This document shows, one piece after another, positions 7,889 through 14,989 of a stretch of DNA of 64,000 nt (its first letter is position 1; every line of letters starts with the position of its first letter). The stretch spans positions 248,001-312,000 of the forward strand of contig NZ_QPEJ01000018.1 in NCBI RefSeq assembly GCF_003335085.1, written 5' to 3'. Made by a program: the position numbers and the translations under genes. Under the pieces are notes generated by a model, which worked only from the letters and a program-made list of their open reading frames with translations, had not been told where the DNA came from and searched no databases. This stretch comes from Polaribacter sp. WD7. GTDB lineage: Bacteria > Bacteroidota > Bacteroidia > Flavobacteriales > Flavobacteriaceae.

Positions 7889-8017
7889 CACTTTTGTGTT
7901 ATTTCTGACAAAACTGTTAGCTTCATTGATTTTGAGCTACAAAACTGTACGTAGCACTATATAAAAAGATAAAATTTACTACAATTAAAAGAGTTTTATT
8001 AAAATATATAACAGGTT
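7889..8017. repeat. Degenerate copy of the palindromic element
   Basis: CTTTTGTGTTATTT, ACTGTTAGCTTCATTGATTT and GATAAAATTTACT, and the right end TATATAACAGGTT, follow the same order as the 182-bp element at 5293-5474. The matching element segments there are TTGTGCATTTT, ACTGTCAGTTCGAGTGATTT, GATATAAATTTTACT and TACACAACAGGTT. The right inner arm is largely deleted. It lies between trmB and the ATL gene. Confidence 0.45.
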
Positions 8018-8044
8018 ATATTTGTTTTTCATATTTTCATAAAC

Positions 8045-8377
8045 ATGAGTACAACTGAAAATTTTTTTGATAAAGTATACCAAATAGCACGCTTAATTCC
8101 TTACGGACGAGTAACAAGTTATGGTGCAATTGCTAAATATTTAGGCGCAGCAAGATCAGCAAGAATGGTGGGATGGGCTATGAACAATTCTGCAAATCAA
8201 CATCCAGAAGTGCCAGCGCATAGAGTTGTGAATCGAAAAGGAATACTTACAGGAAAGCATCATTTTGAAGGTACAAACCTTATGCAACAGTTGTTAGAAA
8301 ATGAAGGTGTGGCTGTAATTGAAAATCAAATTCAAGATTTTGATACAATTTTTTGGAATCCCGCAGAGGAGTTATAA
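8045..8377 (+). CDS. Alkyltransferase-like protein (MGMT fold without the acceptor cysteine)
   Basis: The 110-residue protein is the size of the MGMT DNA-binding domain alone. It contains VTSYGAIA, GWAMNNSANQ and PAHRVVNRKG. In active O6-alkylguanine transferases the last motif is PCHRV. Here the acceptor Cys is Ala58, as in the ATL family. ATL proteins bind O6-alkylguanine, flip the base and pass the lesion to nucleotide excision repair instead of dealkylating it. That role is inferred from the family. A strong terminator follows, and the upstream leader carries a degenerate dispersed repeat. Confidence 0.88.
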   Translation: MSTTENFFDKVYQIARLIPYGRVTSYGAIAKYLGAARSARMVGWAMNNSANQHPEVPAHRVVNRKGILTGKHHFEGTNLMQQLLENEGVAVIENQIQDFDTIFWNPAEEL

Positions 8378-8415
8378 CGTATAATTTTCGTATTTTTTTA
8401 AAAACAGGAAATAAA

Positions 8416-8441
8416 AACTCATCAATTTTTTTTGATGAGTT
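8416..8441 (+). terminator. Hairpin after the ATL gene
   Basis: AACTCATCAA and TTGATGAGTT form a perfect 10-bp stem around a six-T loop. Only TCTTT follows downstream, so termination is likely but the T tract is short. The stem may also serve the convergent gene that ends at 8485. Confidence 0.65.
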
Positions 8442-8484
8442 CTTTAAATTTAACTCTATGCTATAAAGGTTTAGAACAAATAAT

Positions 8485-8940
8485 TTATTGTTTCAATTTT
8501 ATGAAACTTCCTTTAGCTGTTTTATCTTTCAATCTAGAAGTATAAAAAAATTTGTCACCTTCAATTTTTGTAATTGTTGCGCTTAACTTACTTCCAATTT
8601 TAAATGGAACACCTCTTTTTTCCATATCAATAATGGTAAGTTCATATTCATACTCAGACAACCAGTCAATTTTAGCTTTTATGAACTCTTTTTCAGGGTG
8701 ATATTCATAGTATGTATCACCTTTAATTTCAACTAAAATGTCTCTTTCTTTAAATTTGTAGGTGTATTTACCATCCATTAATATTGCATTTTTAATAACC
8801 ACGTTATTAGAAAGACGATACATTTTTGCAAATGGCCTTAAGGATGTACTTTGTGCTAAATCTTGAGAAAATAAAGTTTGAAAACTAAAAGTGAATACTA
8901 AAAAAAGAAATACACACTTTGGGGGAATAGTGTTTTTCAT
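8485..8940 (-). CDS. Small secreted protein, unknown function
   Basis: The 151-residue product opens with a Sec signal peptide: basic MKNTIPPK, a hydrophobic core CVFLFLVFTFSF, and a likely cut after FSQ near residue 26. The mature part is rich in beta-prone, charged stretches (KYTYKFKERDILVEIKGDTYYEY) and has no cysteine cluster or known motif. It looks like a small periplasmic beta-sheet protein. It is a single-gene unit, convergent with the ATL gene and divergent from mrp. I do not recognise the family. Confidence 0.7.
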   Translation of the reverse strand: MKNTIPPKCVFLFLVFTFSFQTLFSQDLAQSTSLRPFAKMYRLSNNVVIKNAILMDGKYTYKFKERDILVEIKGDTYYEYHPEKEFIKAKIDWLSEYEYELTIIDMEKRGVPFKIGSKLSATITKIEGDKFFYTSRLKDKTAKGSFIKLKQ

Positions 8941-9078
8941 AATTGTTTAAGGGATTAATTATGACATAAATATAAGATTTTTTTTTATAAATAAAAACTA
9001 AATCACTGTAAATAAACTTTTAAGACTATTTTAATAGTAGTAGTTACCACATTATTTCTTTAAGAATTTTTTTAAAAG

Positions 9079-9086
9079 TATCTTTG
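9079..9086 (+). promoter_or_regulatory. -7 box of the mrp promoter
   Basis: TATCTTTG is a perfect TAnnTTTG and predicts a leader of about 30 nt before the ATG at 9122. The -33 element is not clear. Confidence 0.6.
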
Positions 9087-9121
9087 TATCTTAGATTAAA
9101 TTTGAACAAGAAAATCGTAAA

Positions 9122-10261
9122 ATGAGTTTTACAAAACAAGATATATACAATGCTTTAGAAACCATAACAGCTCCTGGAGAAGGAAAAAGTTTGGTTGAAA
9201 ATAAGAACGTGACTAATGTTGTAATTTTTGGAAATGAAGTAAATGTAGATGTTGCCATTAGCAACCCTACTTTACAAGCAAAAAAGAAAATAGAGACAGA
9301 AATTATAAAAGCAATACAGACAAATGTTGCTAAAAATATAGATGTAAAGGTAGCTGTAAAAGTAGAAAAGCCAGCACCAAAAGAAAATCCAAATTTAATT
9401 AGAGGTAAAGAAATACCTAATATAAAAAATATTATTGCTATAGCTTCTGGTAAAGGAGGCGTAGGTAAATCTACAATAACGGCAAATACAGCTATATCAT
9501 TGGCTAAAATGGGATTTAAGGTAGGTGTGTTAGATGCAGATATTTACGGCCCATCACAACATATTATGTTTGATGTAGCAAAAGAAAAACCGCTTTCTGT
9601 AAATGTAGACGGACGCTCTAAAATGAAGCCAATAGAAAATTACGGAGTAAAATTATTGTCACTAGGTTTCTTTACAAACCCAGATCAAGCTGTAATTTGG
9701 AGAGGGCCAATGGCATCTAAAGCTTTAAAGCAATTAATTTTTGATGCAGATTGGGGAGATATCGATTTTCTATTGATAGATTTACCTCCAGGTACAGGTG
9801 ATGTACATTTATCTATAGTACAATCTTTACCAATTAATGGTGCAGTAGTAGTCAGTACACCACAAAATATTGCATTAGCAGATGCTAAAAAAGGAGTAGC
9901 AATGTTTCAGCAAGAAAGTATAAATGTTCCTGTCTTAGGAATTATAGAAAATATGGCATATTTTACGCCAGAAGAGTTACCAAACAATAAATATTATATC
10001 TTTGGACAAGATGGGGCCAAAAATTTAGCAGAAGATATCAGTACTCAATTTTTAGGAGAAGTTCCTTTGGTACAGAGTATTAGAGAAGCAGGAGACGTTG
10101 GTCATCCAGTAGCATTGCAAGAAGGCACAGTTTTAGAAGAAGCATTTCAAAATATTACGAAAGAAATGGTTGCTCAATTGTTAAAAAGAAACGCTAATTT
10201 ACCACCAACAGAAGTTGTTAGAATTACAACTATGAGTGGTTGTAGTGTCGTTAAAAAGTAG
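9122..10261 (+). CDS. Mrp/NBP35-type ATPase, iron-sulfur cluster carrier
   Basis: The 379-residue protein has an N-terminal MIP18/DUF59-like domain (about 1-85) and a P-loop GTPase-like ATPase domain. The deviant Walker A GKGGVGKST is at 110-118, followed by DADIYGPS and IDLPPGTGD. Mrp/ApbC proteins carry Fe-S clusters to target enzymes. The usual CxxC after ENM is absent: the sequence reads ENMAYFTPEELPNNKYY. The only cysteine in the whole protein is C374 in the C-terminal MSGCSVVKK. The NifU-like gene begins 4 nt downstream and supplies a CTGC motif, which suggests that the two work together. My impression is that other Bacteroidetes Mrp proteins share this variant. Confidence 0.9.
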   Translation: MSFTKQDIYNALETITAPGEGKSLVENKNVTNVVIFGNEVNVDVAISNPTLQAKKKIETEIIKAIQTNVAKNIDVKVAVKVEKPAPKENPNLIRGKEIPNIKNIIAIASGKGGVGKSTITANTAISLAKMGFKVGVLDADIYGPSQHIMFDVAKEKPLSVNVDGRSKMKPIENYGVKLLSLGFFTNPDQAVIWRGPMASKALKQLIFDADWGDIDFLLIDLPPGTGDVHLSIVQSLPINGAVVVSTPQNIALADAKKGVAMFQQESINVPVLGIIENMAYFTPEELPNNKYYIFGQDGAKNLAEDISTQFLGEVPLVQSIREAGDVGHPVALQEGTVLEEAFQNITKEMVAQLLKRNANLPPTEVVRITTMSGCSVVKK

Positions 10262-10265
10262 AATT

Positions 10266-10502
10266 ATGACAGCACAAGAAACATTGCATAACGTAGAAAA
10301 GGCATTAGATGAAATTCGTCCATTTTTAATGAGTGATGGAGGTAATATAAAACTATTATCTATAGAAGATACTTTGGTAAAAGTACAACTAGAGGGTGCC
10401 TGTACAGGATGTTCTGTAAACCAAATGACGTTAAAAAACGGAGTAGAAGCTACTATAAAAAAATATGCACCGCATATAGAAGAAGTGATTAACGTTGCAT
10501 AG
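10266..10502 (+). CDS. NifU C-terminal-domain iron-sulfur scaffold
   Basis: This 78-residue protein is a stand-alone NifU C-domain (NfuA-type). It has FLMSDGGNIKLL and then EGACTGCSVNQMTLKNGVE, where CTGC is the cluster-binding CxxC. Such proteins assemble or carry 4Fe-4S clusters. The start at 10266 (MTAQETLHNVEKALDEIRP) is preferred over an upstream TTG-type extension that overlaps mrp. The 4-nt gap to mrp and the shared terminator imply one transcript. Confidence 0.88.
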   Translation: MTAQETLHNVEKALDEIRPFLMSDGGNIKLLSIEDTLVKVQLEGACTGCSVNQMTLKNGVEATIKKYAPHIEEVINVA

Positions 10503-10524
10503 TATTTAATAGCTTAAAAATGAC

Positions 10525-10556
10525 AAAGCGCAGTTGAAAAACTTGCGCTTTTTTTG
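10525..10556 (+). terminator. Terminator after mrp-nifU
   Basis: AAAGCGCA and TGCGCTTT form an 8-bp GC-containing stem with an 11-nt loop, followed by seven T residues. This is a good intrinsic terminator on the plus strand. Confidence 0.85.
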
Positions 10557-10664
10557 TTTCTAAAATAAAGGAATTCAGTTTCATATGCTTCGTAAAAATG
10601 GCTGTTACTTAACAGATTTGCATTATTGTTAAAATACTTCACGTTTTTTTACAAAGTTTATTTT

Positions 10665-10683
10665 TATTTATTCTAAATAAATA
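10665..10683. promoter_or_regulatory. 19-bp AT palindrome, possible iron-repressor operator
   Basis: TATTTATT-CTA-AATAAATA is a perfect inverted repeat with a three-base centre. It ends two bases before the -7 box TATTTTTG, so a bound dimer would block RNA polymerase. Size and base composition fit Fur- or DtxR-type operators, and ferritin is the next gene but one. That link is inference only. Confidence 0.4.
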
Positions 10684-10685
10684 GG

Positions 10686-10693
10686 TATTTTTG
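10686..10693 (+). promoter_or_regulatory. -7 box immediately before the 95-residue gene
   Basis: TATTTTTG ends four bases before the ATG at 10698. A start of transcription at the usual distance would fall on the ATG itself. That implies a leaderless mRNA, or translation from a later start codon. Confidence 0.5.
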
Positions 10694-10697
10694 CAGC

Positions 10698-10985
10698 ATG
10701 AATATCTTTAGAGACATACAATTTAGCATACAGCTGCAAAAAGTAACCTTTTGTCAATATCAATTAACGATAGATGACAAGCTTATGTTTCTTACTTTTC
10801 CGCAATTATTGCAACTTCGTCATAAAATAAATAACTACACTGCACCAGAAAATTTAGAACGTATTATAGATAATGAGAACTTTGTGTTATTGTCTGTTGC
10901 TGACAGACAACATTTGGTTTTTCTTGAAATTCCTAAACTTCTAGACTTAAAGGAAGAAATAGAACTTTGTTTTTATAGCTATTAG
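10698..10985 (+). CDS. Small conserved-looking cytoplasmic protein, unknown function
   Basis: The 95-residue protein has no signal peptide or membrane helix. Visible features are a single Cys at position 19 (VTFCQYQL) and two Leu-rich helical stretches (FPQLLQLRHKI, IPKLLDLKEEIE). I do not recognise a family. A promoter box and a palindrome lie just upstream, and ferritin lies 109 nt downstream under its own promoter. An alternative start at M29 (MFLTFPQLL) would give a 67-residue product with a normal leader. Confidence 0.55.
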   Translation: MNIFRDIQFSIQLQKVTFCQYQLTIDDKLMFLTFPQLLQLRHKINNYTAPENLERIIDNENFVLLSVADRQHLVFLEIPKLLDLKEEIELCFYSY

Positions 10986-11067
10986 TTATAGCACGATAAG
11001 GAAATAGCCTTTATTTAGATTACCTTTAAATTTTGATAGTTACCATAAGAATAAACTCTTTTTATCG

Positions 11068-11075
11068 TATATTTG
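11068..11075 (+). promoter_or_regulatory. -7 box of the ferritin promoter
   Basis: TATATTTG fits TAnnTTTG, 19 nt upstream of the ferritin ATG. Confidence 0.55.
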
Positions 11076-11094
11076 ATAGTAAATAACTATTATT

Positions 11095-11601
11095 ATGAAG
11101 ACGGCAATTAGAAGACAAATGACAATCAATCCAGAAGTGATGGATGTCTTAAACCAACAAATAGAATTAGAAATGCATGCATCTGCTTCATACCTAGCTA
11201 TGGCTTCTTGGTGTGATCAGCGAGAACTAGTAAATAGTAAAGCTTTTTTCTACAAACAAGCAGAAGAAGAAAGAGAACACGGAATGAAGATTTTCAATTT
11301 CATAAACGATGCTGGAGGAGCAGCAATTTCACCTGCAATACCCACTGTAAACAATGAATTTGAGAGTTTACGAGCAATTTATGAAACCTCTTTAGATCAA
11401 GAAATTCACGTAACACAATCTATTTACAAATGCTTTAGCAAAGCCAGAAGTACTAATGATTACGCATCAGAAGTATTTTTACAATGGTTTGTTAATGAGC
11501 AAGTAGAAGAAGAAGATACCGTAAGAAGTATTATAGACGTGTTTGATTTAATGGGAGACATGCCTTTAAAGATGATAGACGAAAGATTACCAACAGAATA
11601 A
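11095..11601 (+). CDS. ftnA: Ferritin (FtnA-like)
   Basis: This 168-residue protein matches bacterial non-heme ferritin in length. The ferroxidase residues align by spacing with E. coli FtnA: E26, E59, H62, E103 and Q136 (in EMHASASY, EEEREHG, DQEIH and NEQVEEE). It would form a 24-subunit shell that oxidises and stores iron. I start at MKTAIRRQMTINPEV. A later start at M9 is possible, because many homologues begin near there. It has its own promoter and a strong terminator. Confidence 0.93.
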   Translation: MKTAIRRQMTINPEVMDVLNQQIELEMHASASYLAMASWCDQRELVNSKAFFYKQAEEEREHGMKIFNFINDAGGAAISPAIPTVNNEFESLRAIYETSLDQEIHVTQSIYKCFSKARSTNDYASEVFLQWFVNEQVEEEDTVRSIIDVFDLMGDMPLKMIDERLPTE

Positions 11602-11621
11602 TCTTTTTTTTAAAAAGTATG

Positions 11622-11652
11622 AAAAACCGAAACAATTTGTTTCGGTTTTTTT
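11622..11652 (+). terminator. Terminator after ferritin
   Basis: AAAAACCGAAAC and GTTTCGGTTTTT make a 12-bp stem with loop AATTT and a trailing T tract. This is a clear intrinsic terminator. Confidence 0.9.
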
Positions 11653-11737
11653 ATGAACGCTACTCAACTATTTTTAATGCAATATATTACACGAGTTTAC
11701 ATGCAATTCTTAACAAAACTTTCTGATGTACTTTTTG

Positions 11738-11745
11738 TATATTTG
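11738..11745 (+). promoter_or_regulatory. -7 box upstream of hmgA
   Basis: TATATTTG lies in the 327-bp gap between ferritin and hmgA. If used, it gives a long leader of about 180 nt. Nothing else in the gap looks coding. Near 11838 there is a weak inverted repeat CATTCCTGTATAGCTAGGAA. Confidence 0.4.
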
Positions 11746-11891
11746 TTACATTAACGAAATCGATTGAGATGTTTTTATGTTTACTTTCTTACTTAAAGTT
11801 CTTACTAAAACGCAATCCAGAATAAGGCTTTTTTTCTGTCATTCCTGTATAGCTAGGAACCTCAATATACAAAAGAACAACTATTAACAAG

Positions 11892-11911
11892 ATTTCTGTT
11901 TTTACAGAAAT
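11892..11911 (+). promoter_or_regulatory. Hairpin 17 nt before the hmgA start
   Basis: ATTTCTGT and ACAGAAAT form a perfect 8-bp stem with a TTTT loop. It lies close enough to the start codon to affect ribosome access, and it has the symmetry of a protein-binding site. Its role is unknown. Confidence 0.35.
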
Positions 11912-11928
11912 GATAAATTAATAAAATT

Positions 11929-13086
11929 ATGCCTTTTTACCATAAATTAGGAAAAATACCCCCCAAAAGACACACTCAGTTTCGTAAAAAAGACGGAAGC
12001 CTCTATGCTGAACAGCTTTTTGGTACTATTGGTTTTGACGGAATGTATACAAACTCATATCATGAGCACAGACCAACAATGGTCAAAGAAATACGAAAGC
12101 AATATGCTATAAAACCTAAAATTGCCAAAGCAAATAATATTCAATCATATAGATTAAGAGGATTTCAAATACCCTCAGAAAATGACTATTTAAAAAGTAG
12201 AAAAATTGTACTTACAAATTCTGATTGTAACATCATTTTAGCTGCACCCAAACAATCTACAACAGAATATTTTTACAAAAACACAGATGCAGACGAAGTT
12301 GTTTTTATTCATAAAGGAACAGGCAAATTAAGAACACATTTAGGAAATATCAATTTCAAATACGGAGACTACTTGGTAATTCCTAGAGGAGTTATTTACA
12401 AATTAGATTTCGCTTCACAAGACAACAGGCTCTTTATCGTAGAATCCTATTCACCCGTTTATACACCCAAACGCTACCGCAATTGGTTTGGTCAATTGCT
12501 AGAACACTCGCCTTTTTGTGAAAGAGATATACGCAGACCAGAAGAATTAGAAACTCACAATGAATTAGGAGACTTTTTAATAAAAGTAAAAAAACAAAAT
12601 GAAATCATAGAAATGGTGTATGCCTCACACCCCTTTGATGTTGTTGGTTATGATGGTTATAATTACCCGTATGCCTTTTCTATTCATGATTTCGAACCCA
12701 TTACAGGGCGCATTCATCAACCGCCACCAGTGCATCAAACTTTTGAAACCAATGCCTTTGTAATTTGCAGTTTTGTTCCGCGTTTGTATGACTATCATCC
12801 AAACTCAATTCCAGCTCCCTACAATCATAGCAACATAGATTCAGATGAGGTTTTGTATTACGTAGATGGCGATTTTATGAGTAGAAACGATATAGAAGCA
12901 GGTCATATTTCCTTACATCCAGCAGGCATACCACATGGTCCACACCCAGGTACAACAGAAAAAAGTATAGGTAAAACCAAAACAGAAGAGTTGGCAGTAA
13001 TGGTAGATACCTTTAAGCCTTTACAAGTTACAGAAGAAGCAATGAAAATTGCAGACGAAGATTATTATAAGAGTTGGTTGGAGTAA
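11929..13086 (+). CDS. hmgA: Homogentisate 1,2-dioxygenase
   Basis: HmgA opens the homogentisate ring to maleylacetoacetate in tyrosine and phenylalanine breakdown. The 385-residue protein shows the expected C-terminal cupin: RIHQPPPVHQTFE at about 261-273, PYNHSNIDSDEVLYY with H300 and E307, and LHPAGIPHGPHPG with H336. These supply the likely iron ligands, although the spacing of the acidic ligand was not aligned exactly. It lies upstream of hppD, the previous enzyme in the pathway. A four-helix-bundle cassette separates the two genes. Confidence 0.92.
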   Translation: MPFYHKLGKIPPKRHTQFRKKDGSLYAEQLFGTIGFDGMYTNSYHEHRPTMVKEIRKQYAIKPKIAKANNIQSYRLRGFQIPSENDYLKSRKIVLTNSDCNIILAAPKQSTTEYFYKNTDADEVVFIHKGTGKLRTHLGNINFKYGDYLVIPRGVIYKLDFASQDNRLFIVESYSPVYTPKRYRNWFGQLLEHSPFCERDIRRPEELETHNELGDFLIKVKKQNEIIEMVYASHPFDVVGYDGYNYPYAFSIHDFEPITGRIHQPPPVHQTFETNAFVICSFVPRLYDYHPNSIPAPYNHSNIDSDEVLYYVDGDFMSRNDIEAGHISLHPAGIPHGPHPGTTEKSIGKTKTEELAVMVDTFKPLQVTEEAMKIADEDYYKSWLE

Positions 13087-13121
13087 AAAAGAGAAGAGAG
13101 CAAAGAGTAAAGAACAAAGAG
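13085..13121 (+). repeat. Purine-rich left flank of the four-helix cassette
   Basis: This stretch of A and G (AAAAGAGAAGAGAGCAAAGA and so on) begins right at the hmgA stop. It is partly complementary to the pyrimidine-rich tract at 13485-13516. The reverse complement of that tract reads AGAAAAGAGAATCAAGAAGC. Together they bound the inserted gene and could pair in the RNA. Confidence 0.5.
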
Positions 13122-13122
13122 A

Positions 13123-13482
13123 ATGGTGAAAAGGCAAAGGCACAATTATAAGAATTTAAAGATTTGGAAAATTGGAATCGAAATTGTTGATGACGTCTAT
13201 TCTATAATTGAAAATTTTCCTAAAGATGAAAGATTTGGACTAATTTCTCAAATTAATAGATGTTCTATCTCAATTCCTAGTAACATTGCAGAAGGTTCAT
13301 CAAGAACGGATAAATCTTTTTCTCACTATATTGACATTGCTTTAGGTTCTTCTTTCGAACTGGAAACACAATTAATAATTGCATTTAAAAGGAAGTACAT
13401 TGATAAAGAACAATTAACAAAGATTGAATTAAAAATTCAAGAATTTCAAAAAATGACAATGGGCTTTCAAAATAAGCTCTAA
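13123..13482 (+). CDS. Four-helix-bundle protein, 23S rRNA intervening-sequence (IVP) family
   Basis: The 119-residue protein has the family pattern NYKNLKIWKIGIEIVDDVYSI, FGLISQINRCSISIPSNIAEG and FSHYIDIALGSSFELETQL. This is the TIGR02436 group, first found in intervening sequences of 23S rRNA genes and now known at many intergenic sites. The structure is a pentamer of four-helix bundles. No molecular function is established. Here it sits between hmgA and hppD, bounded by purine-rich and pyrimidine-rich tracts, with no link to aromatic catabolism. It is probably an inserted cassette read through by the operon. Confidence 0.88.
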   Translation: MVKRQRHNYKNLKIWKIGIEIVDDVYSIIENFPKDERFGLISQINRCSISIPSNIAEGSSRTDKSFSHYIDIALGSSFELETQLIIAFKRKYIDKEQLTKIELKIQEFQKMTMGFQNKL

Positions 13483-13484
13483 AA

Positions 13485-13516
13485 GTCTCTATTCTTGCTT
13501 CTTGATTCTCTTTTCT
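13485..13516 (+). repeat. Pyrimidine-rich right flank of the four-helix cassette
   Basis: The tract GTCTCTATTCTTGCTTCTTG and onward to TTTTCT lies between the cassette stop and the hppD start. Read on the other strand it resembles the left flank at 13085-13121, so the cassette is bounded by imperfect inverted repeats. Confidence 0.5.
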
Positions 13517-13530
13517 ATAAAACATAAAAA

Positions 13531-14694
13531 ATGAGTAAAAAAGAAATAAAATCAGTAAACTACGGTTTAGAAAAAATATTTGAAGGCGCTCAAGATTTCC
13601 TTCCGCTATTGGGTACAGATTATGTAGAGTTTTATGTAGGTAATGCAAAACAAGCAGCCCATTTTTACAAAACAGCATTTGGTTTTCAATCTCATGCATA
13701 CCGTGGTTTAGAAACAGGGTCAAAAGATTCGGTAAGTTATGTCTTAACACAAGATAAAATTAAGTTAATGCTAACTACACCACTAAGTAGTAAGTCTCCT
13801 ATAAATAACCATATTGTAAAACATGGAGATGGTGTAAAAGTAGTAGCACTTTGGGTAGAAGATGCAAAACAAGCGTATAAAGAAACTACCTCAAGAGGGG
13901 CAAAGTCGTATTTAGAACCAACAGTAGAAAAAGACGAATTTGGCGAAGTTGTAAGATCAGGAATCTACACATACGGAGAAACAATACACATGTTTGTAGA
14001 ACGTAAAAACTATAACGGACCCTTTTTACCAGGTTTTCAAAAATGGGAATCTGATTATAACCCACCAACAGCAGGATTAAAATACATAGACCATATGGTA
14101 GGCAATGTAGGCTGGAACCAAATGGATATTTGGGTAAAATGGTATGAAAAGGTTATGGGTTTCGAAAACTTTTTATCGTTTGATGATAAACAAATTCACA
14201 CAGAATATTCTGCTTTAATGAGTAAGGTGATGTCTAATGGAAATGGACGAATCAAATTCCCAATAAATGAACCCGCAGAAGGTAAAAAACGATCGCAGAT
14301 AGAAGAATATTTAGATTTTTATGAAGGTGCAGGAGTGCAGCATATAGCTGTAGCAACAGATGACATTATAAAAACAGTTTCGCAACTACGTTCTAACGGA
14401 GTAGAATTTTTATCTACACCACCAGAAGAATATTACAGAGCAGTACCTGGTCGTTTAGAAGAACATAGCCATGAATTAAGAGAGGATATTGAAAAGCTAA
14501 AAGCTTTAGGAATTATGATAGATGCAGATGAAGAGGGTTATTTATTACAAATTTTTACAAAACCAGTAGAAGACAGACCTACCTTATTTTTTGAAATTAT
14601 TCAAAGAATGGGAGCCAAAGGTTTTGGAGCCGGTAACTTTAAAGCACTGTTTGAATCTATAGAAAGAGAACAACAAAAAAGAGGAACTCTTTAA
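13531..14694 (+). CDS. hppD: 4-hydroxyphenylpyruvate dioxygenase
   Basis: HppD turns 4-hydroxyphenylpyruvate into homogentisate, the substrate of hmgA upstream. The 387-residue protein has two vicinal-oxygen-chelate domains. The iron ligands are H188 (YIDHMVGNV), H271 (VQHIAVATDD) and E355 (FFEIIQRMG). Length and the Bacteroidetes-type insertions are normal. Its start is about 50 nt after the four-helix cassette. A 47-codon membrane ORF and a hairpin follow. Confidence 0.94.
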   Translation: MSKKEIKSVNYGLEKIFEGAQDFLPLLGTDYVEFYVGNAKQAAHFYKTAFGFQSHAYRGLETGSKDSVSYVLTQDKIKLMLTTPLSSKSPINNHIVKHGDGVKVVALWVEDAKQAYKETTSRGAKSYLEPTVEKDEFGEVVRSGIYTYGETIHMFVERKNYNGPFLPGFQKWESDYNPPTAGLKYIDHMVGNVGWNQMDIWVKWYEKVMGFENFLSFDDKQIHTEYSALMSKVMSNGNGRIKFPINEPAEGKKRSQIEEYLDFYEGAGVQHIAVATDDIIKTVSQLRSNGVEFLSTPPEEYYRAVPGRLEEHSHELREDIEKLKALGIMIDADEEGYLLQIFTKPVEDRPTLFFEIIQRMGAKGFGAGNFKALFESIEREQQKRGTL

Positions 14695-14741
14695 ATAGAG
14701 AAAAGAACTCTAAAAAGTAATAAAAGAGATATGAGATAAAA

Positions 14742-14885
14742 ATGAGTAAAACCCTAAAACTATTTTTGAATATACTTGAGAAAAAAACGATAAGAAATCC
14801 TATTCTCAAATTACTAATTTATGCTATTCTAGTAGTTTTCTTTATGCTTTTAATCATACCAATAGGTATTAATTTTTATAAGTAA
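14742..14885 (+). CDS. 47-residue single-pass membrane peptide, unknown
   Basis: This ORF starts ATG at 14742, 48 nt after hppD, and encodes MSKTLKLFLNILEKKTIRNP followed by one helix (about 22-43, ILKLLIYAILVVFFMLLIIP). It has a basic N-terminal half, a strong membrane segment and a short tail. The hairpin at 14917-14945 could end the transcript after it. I recognise no family. The main caution is that AT-rich DNA gives such ORFs by chance. Confidence 0.45.
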   Translation: MSKTLKLFLNILEKKTIRNPILKLLIYAILVVFFMLLIIPIGINFYK

Positions 14886-14916
14886 ATTAGATTTTCAAAA
14901 AAAGTCATGTTTCTTG

Positions 14917-14949
14917 ACCTTTTAGGTTTCAAAATCCTGAAAGGTTTTA
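14917..14949 (+). terminator. Hairpin between hppD and the tryptophan dioxygenase gene
   Basis: ACCTTTTAGG and CCTGAAAGGT pair over 10 bp with one G-U, around a nine-base loop, followed by TTTT. The sequence resembles the GACCT...AGGTC-type hairpins scattered in Bacteroidetes genomes, so it may be both a repeat and a terminator. Confidence 0.6.
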
Positions 14950-14964
14950 TTTATGAAACTATTT

Positions 14965-14972
14965 TATCTTTG
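14965..14972 (+). promoter_or_regulatory. -7 box of the tryptophan dioxygenase promoter
   Basis: TATCTTTG is a perfect TAnnTTTG, 17 nt before the ATG at 14990. Confidence 0.6.
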
Positions 14973-14989
14973 TTTAACAATAATCAATA

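Noticed and set aside
11838..11860. CATTCCTG...AGGAA inverted repeat before hmgA as a second repeat family
   Set aside because: Only one weak, imperfect copy in the window. It resembles a common flavobacterial repeat but cannot be supported here.
13385..13750. 121-codon minus-strand ORF across the four-helix gene and hppD
   Set aside because: It overlaps two supported genes and the gap between them and has no family features.
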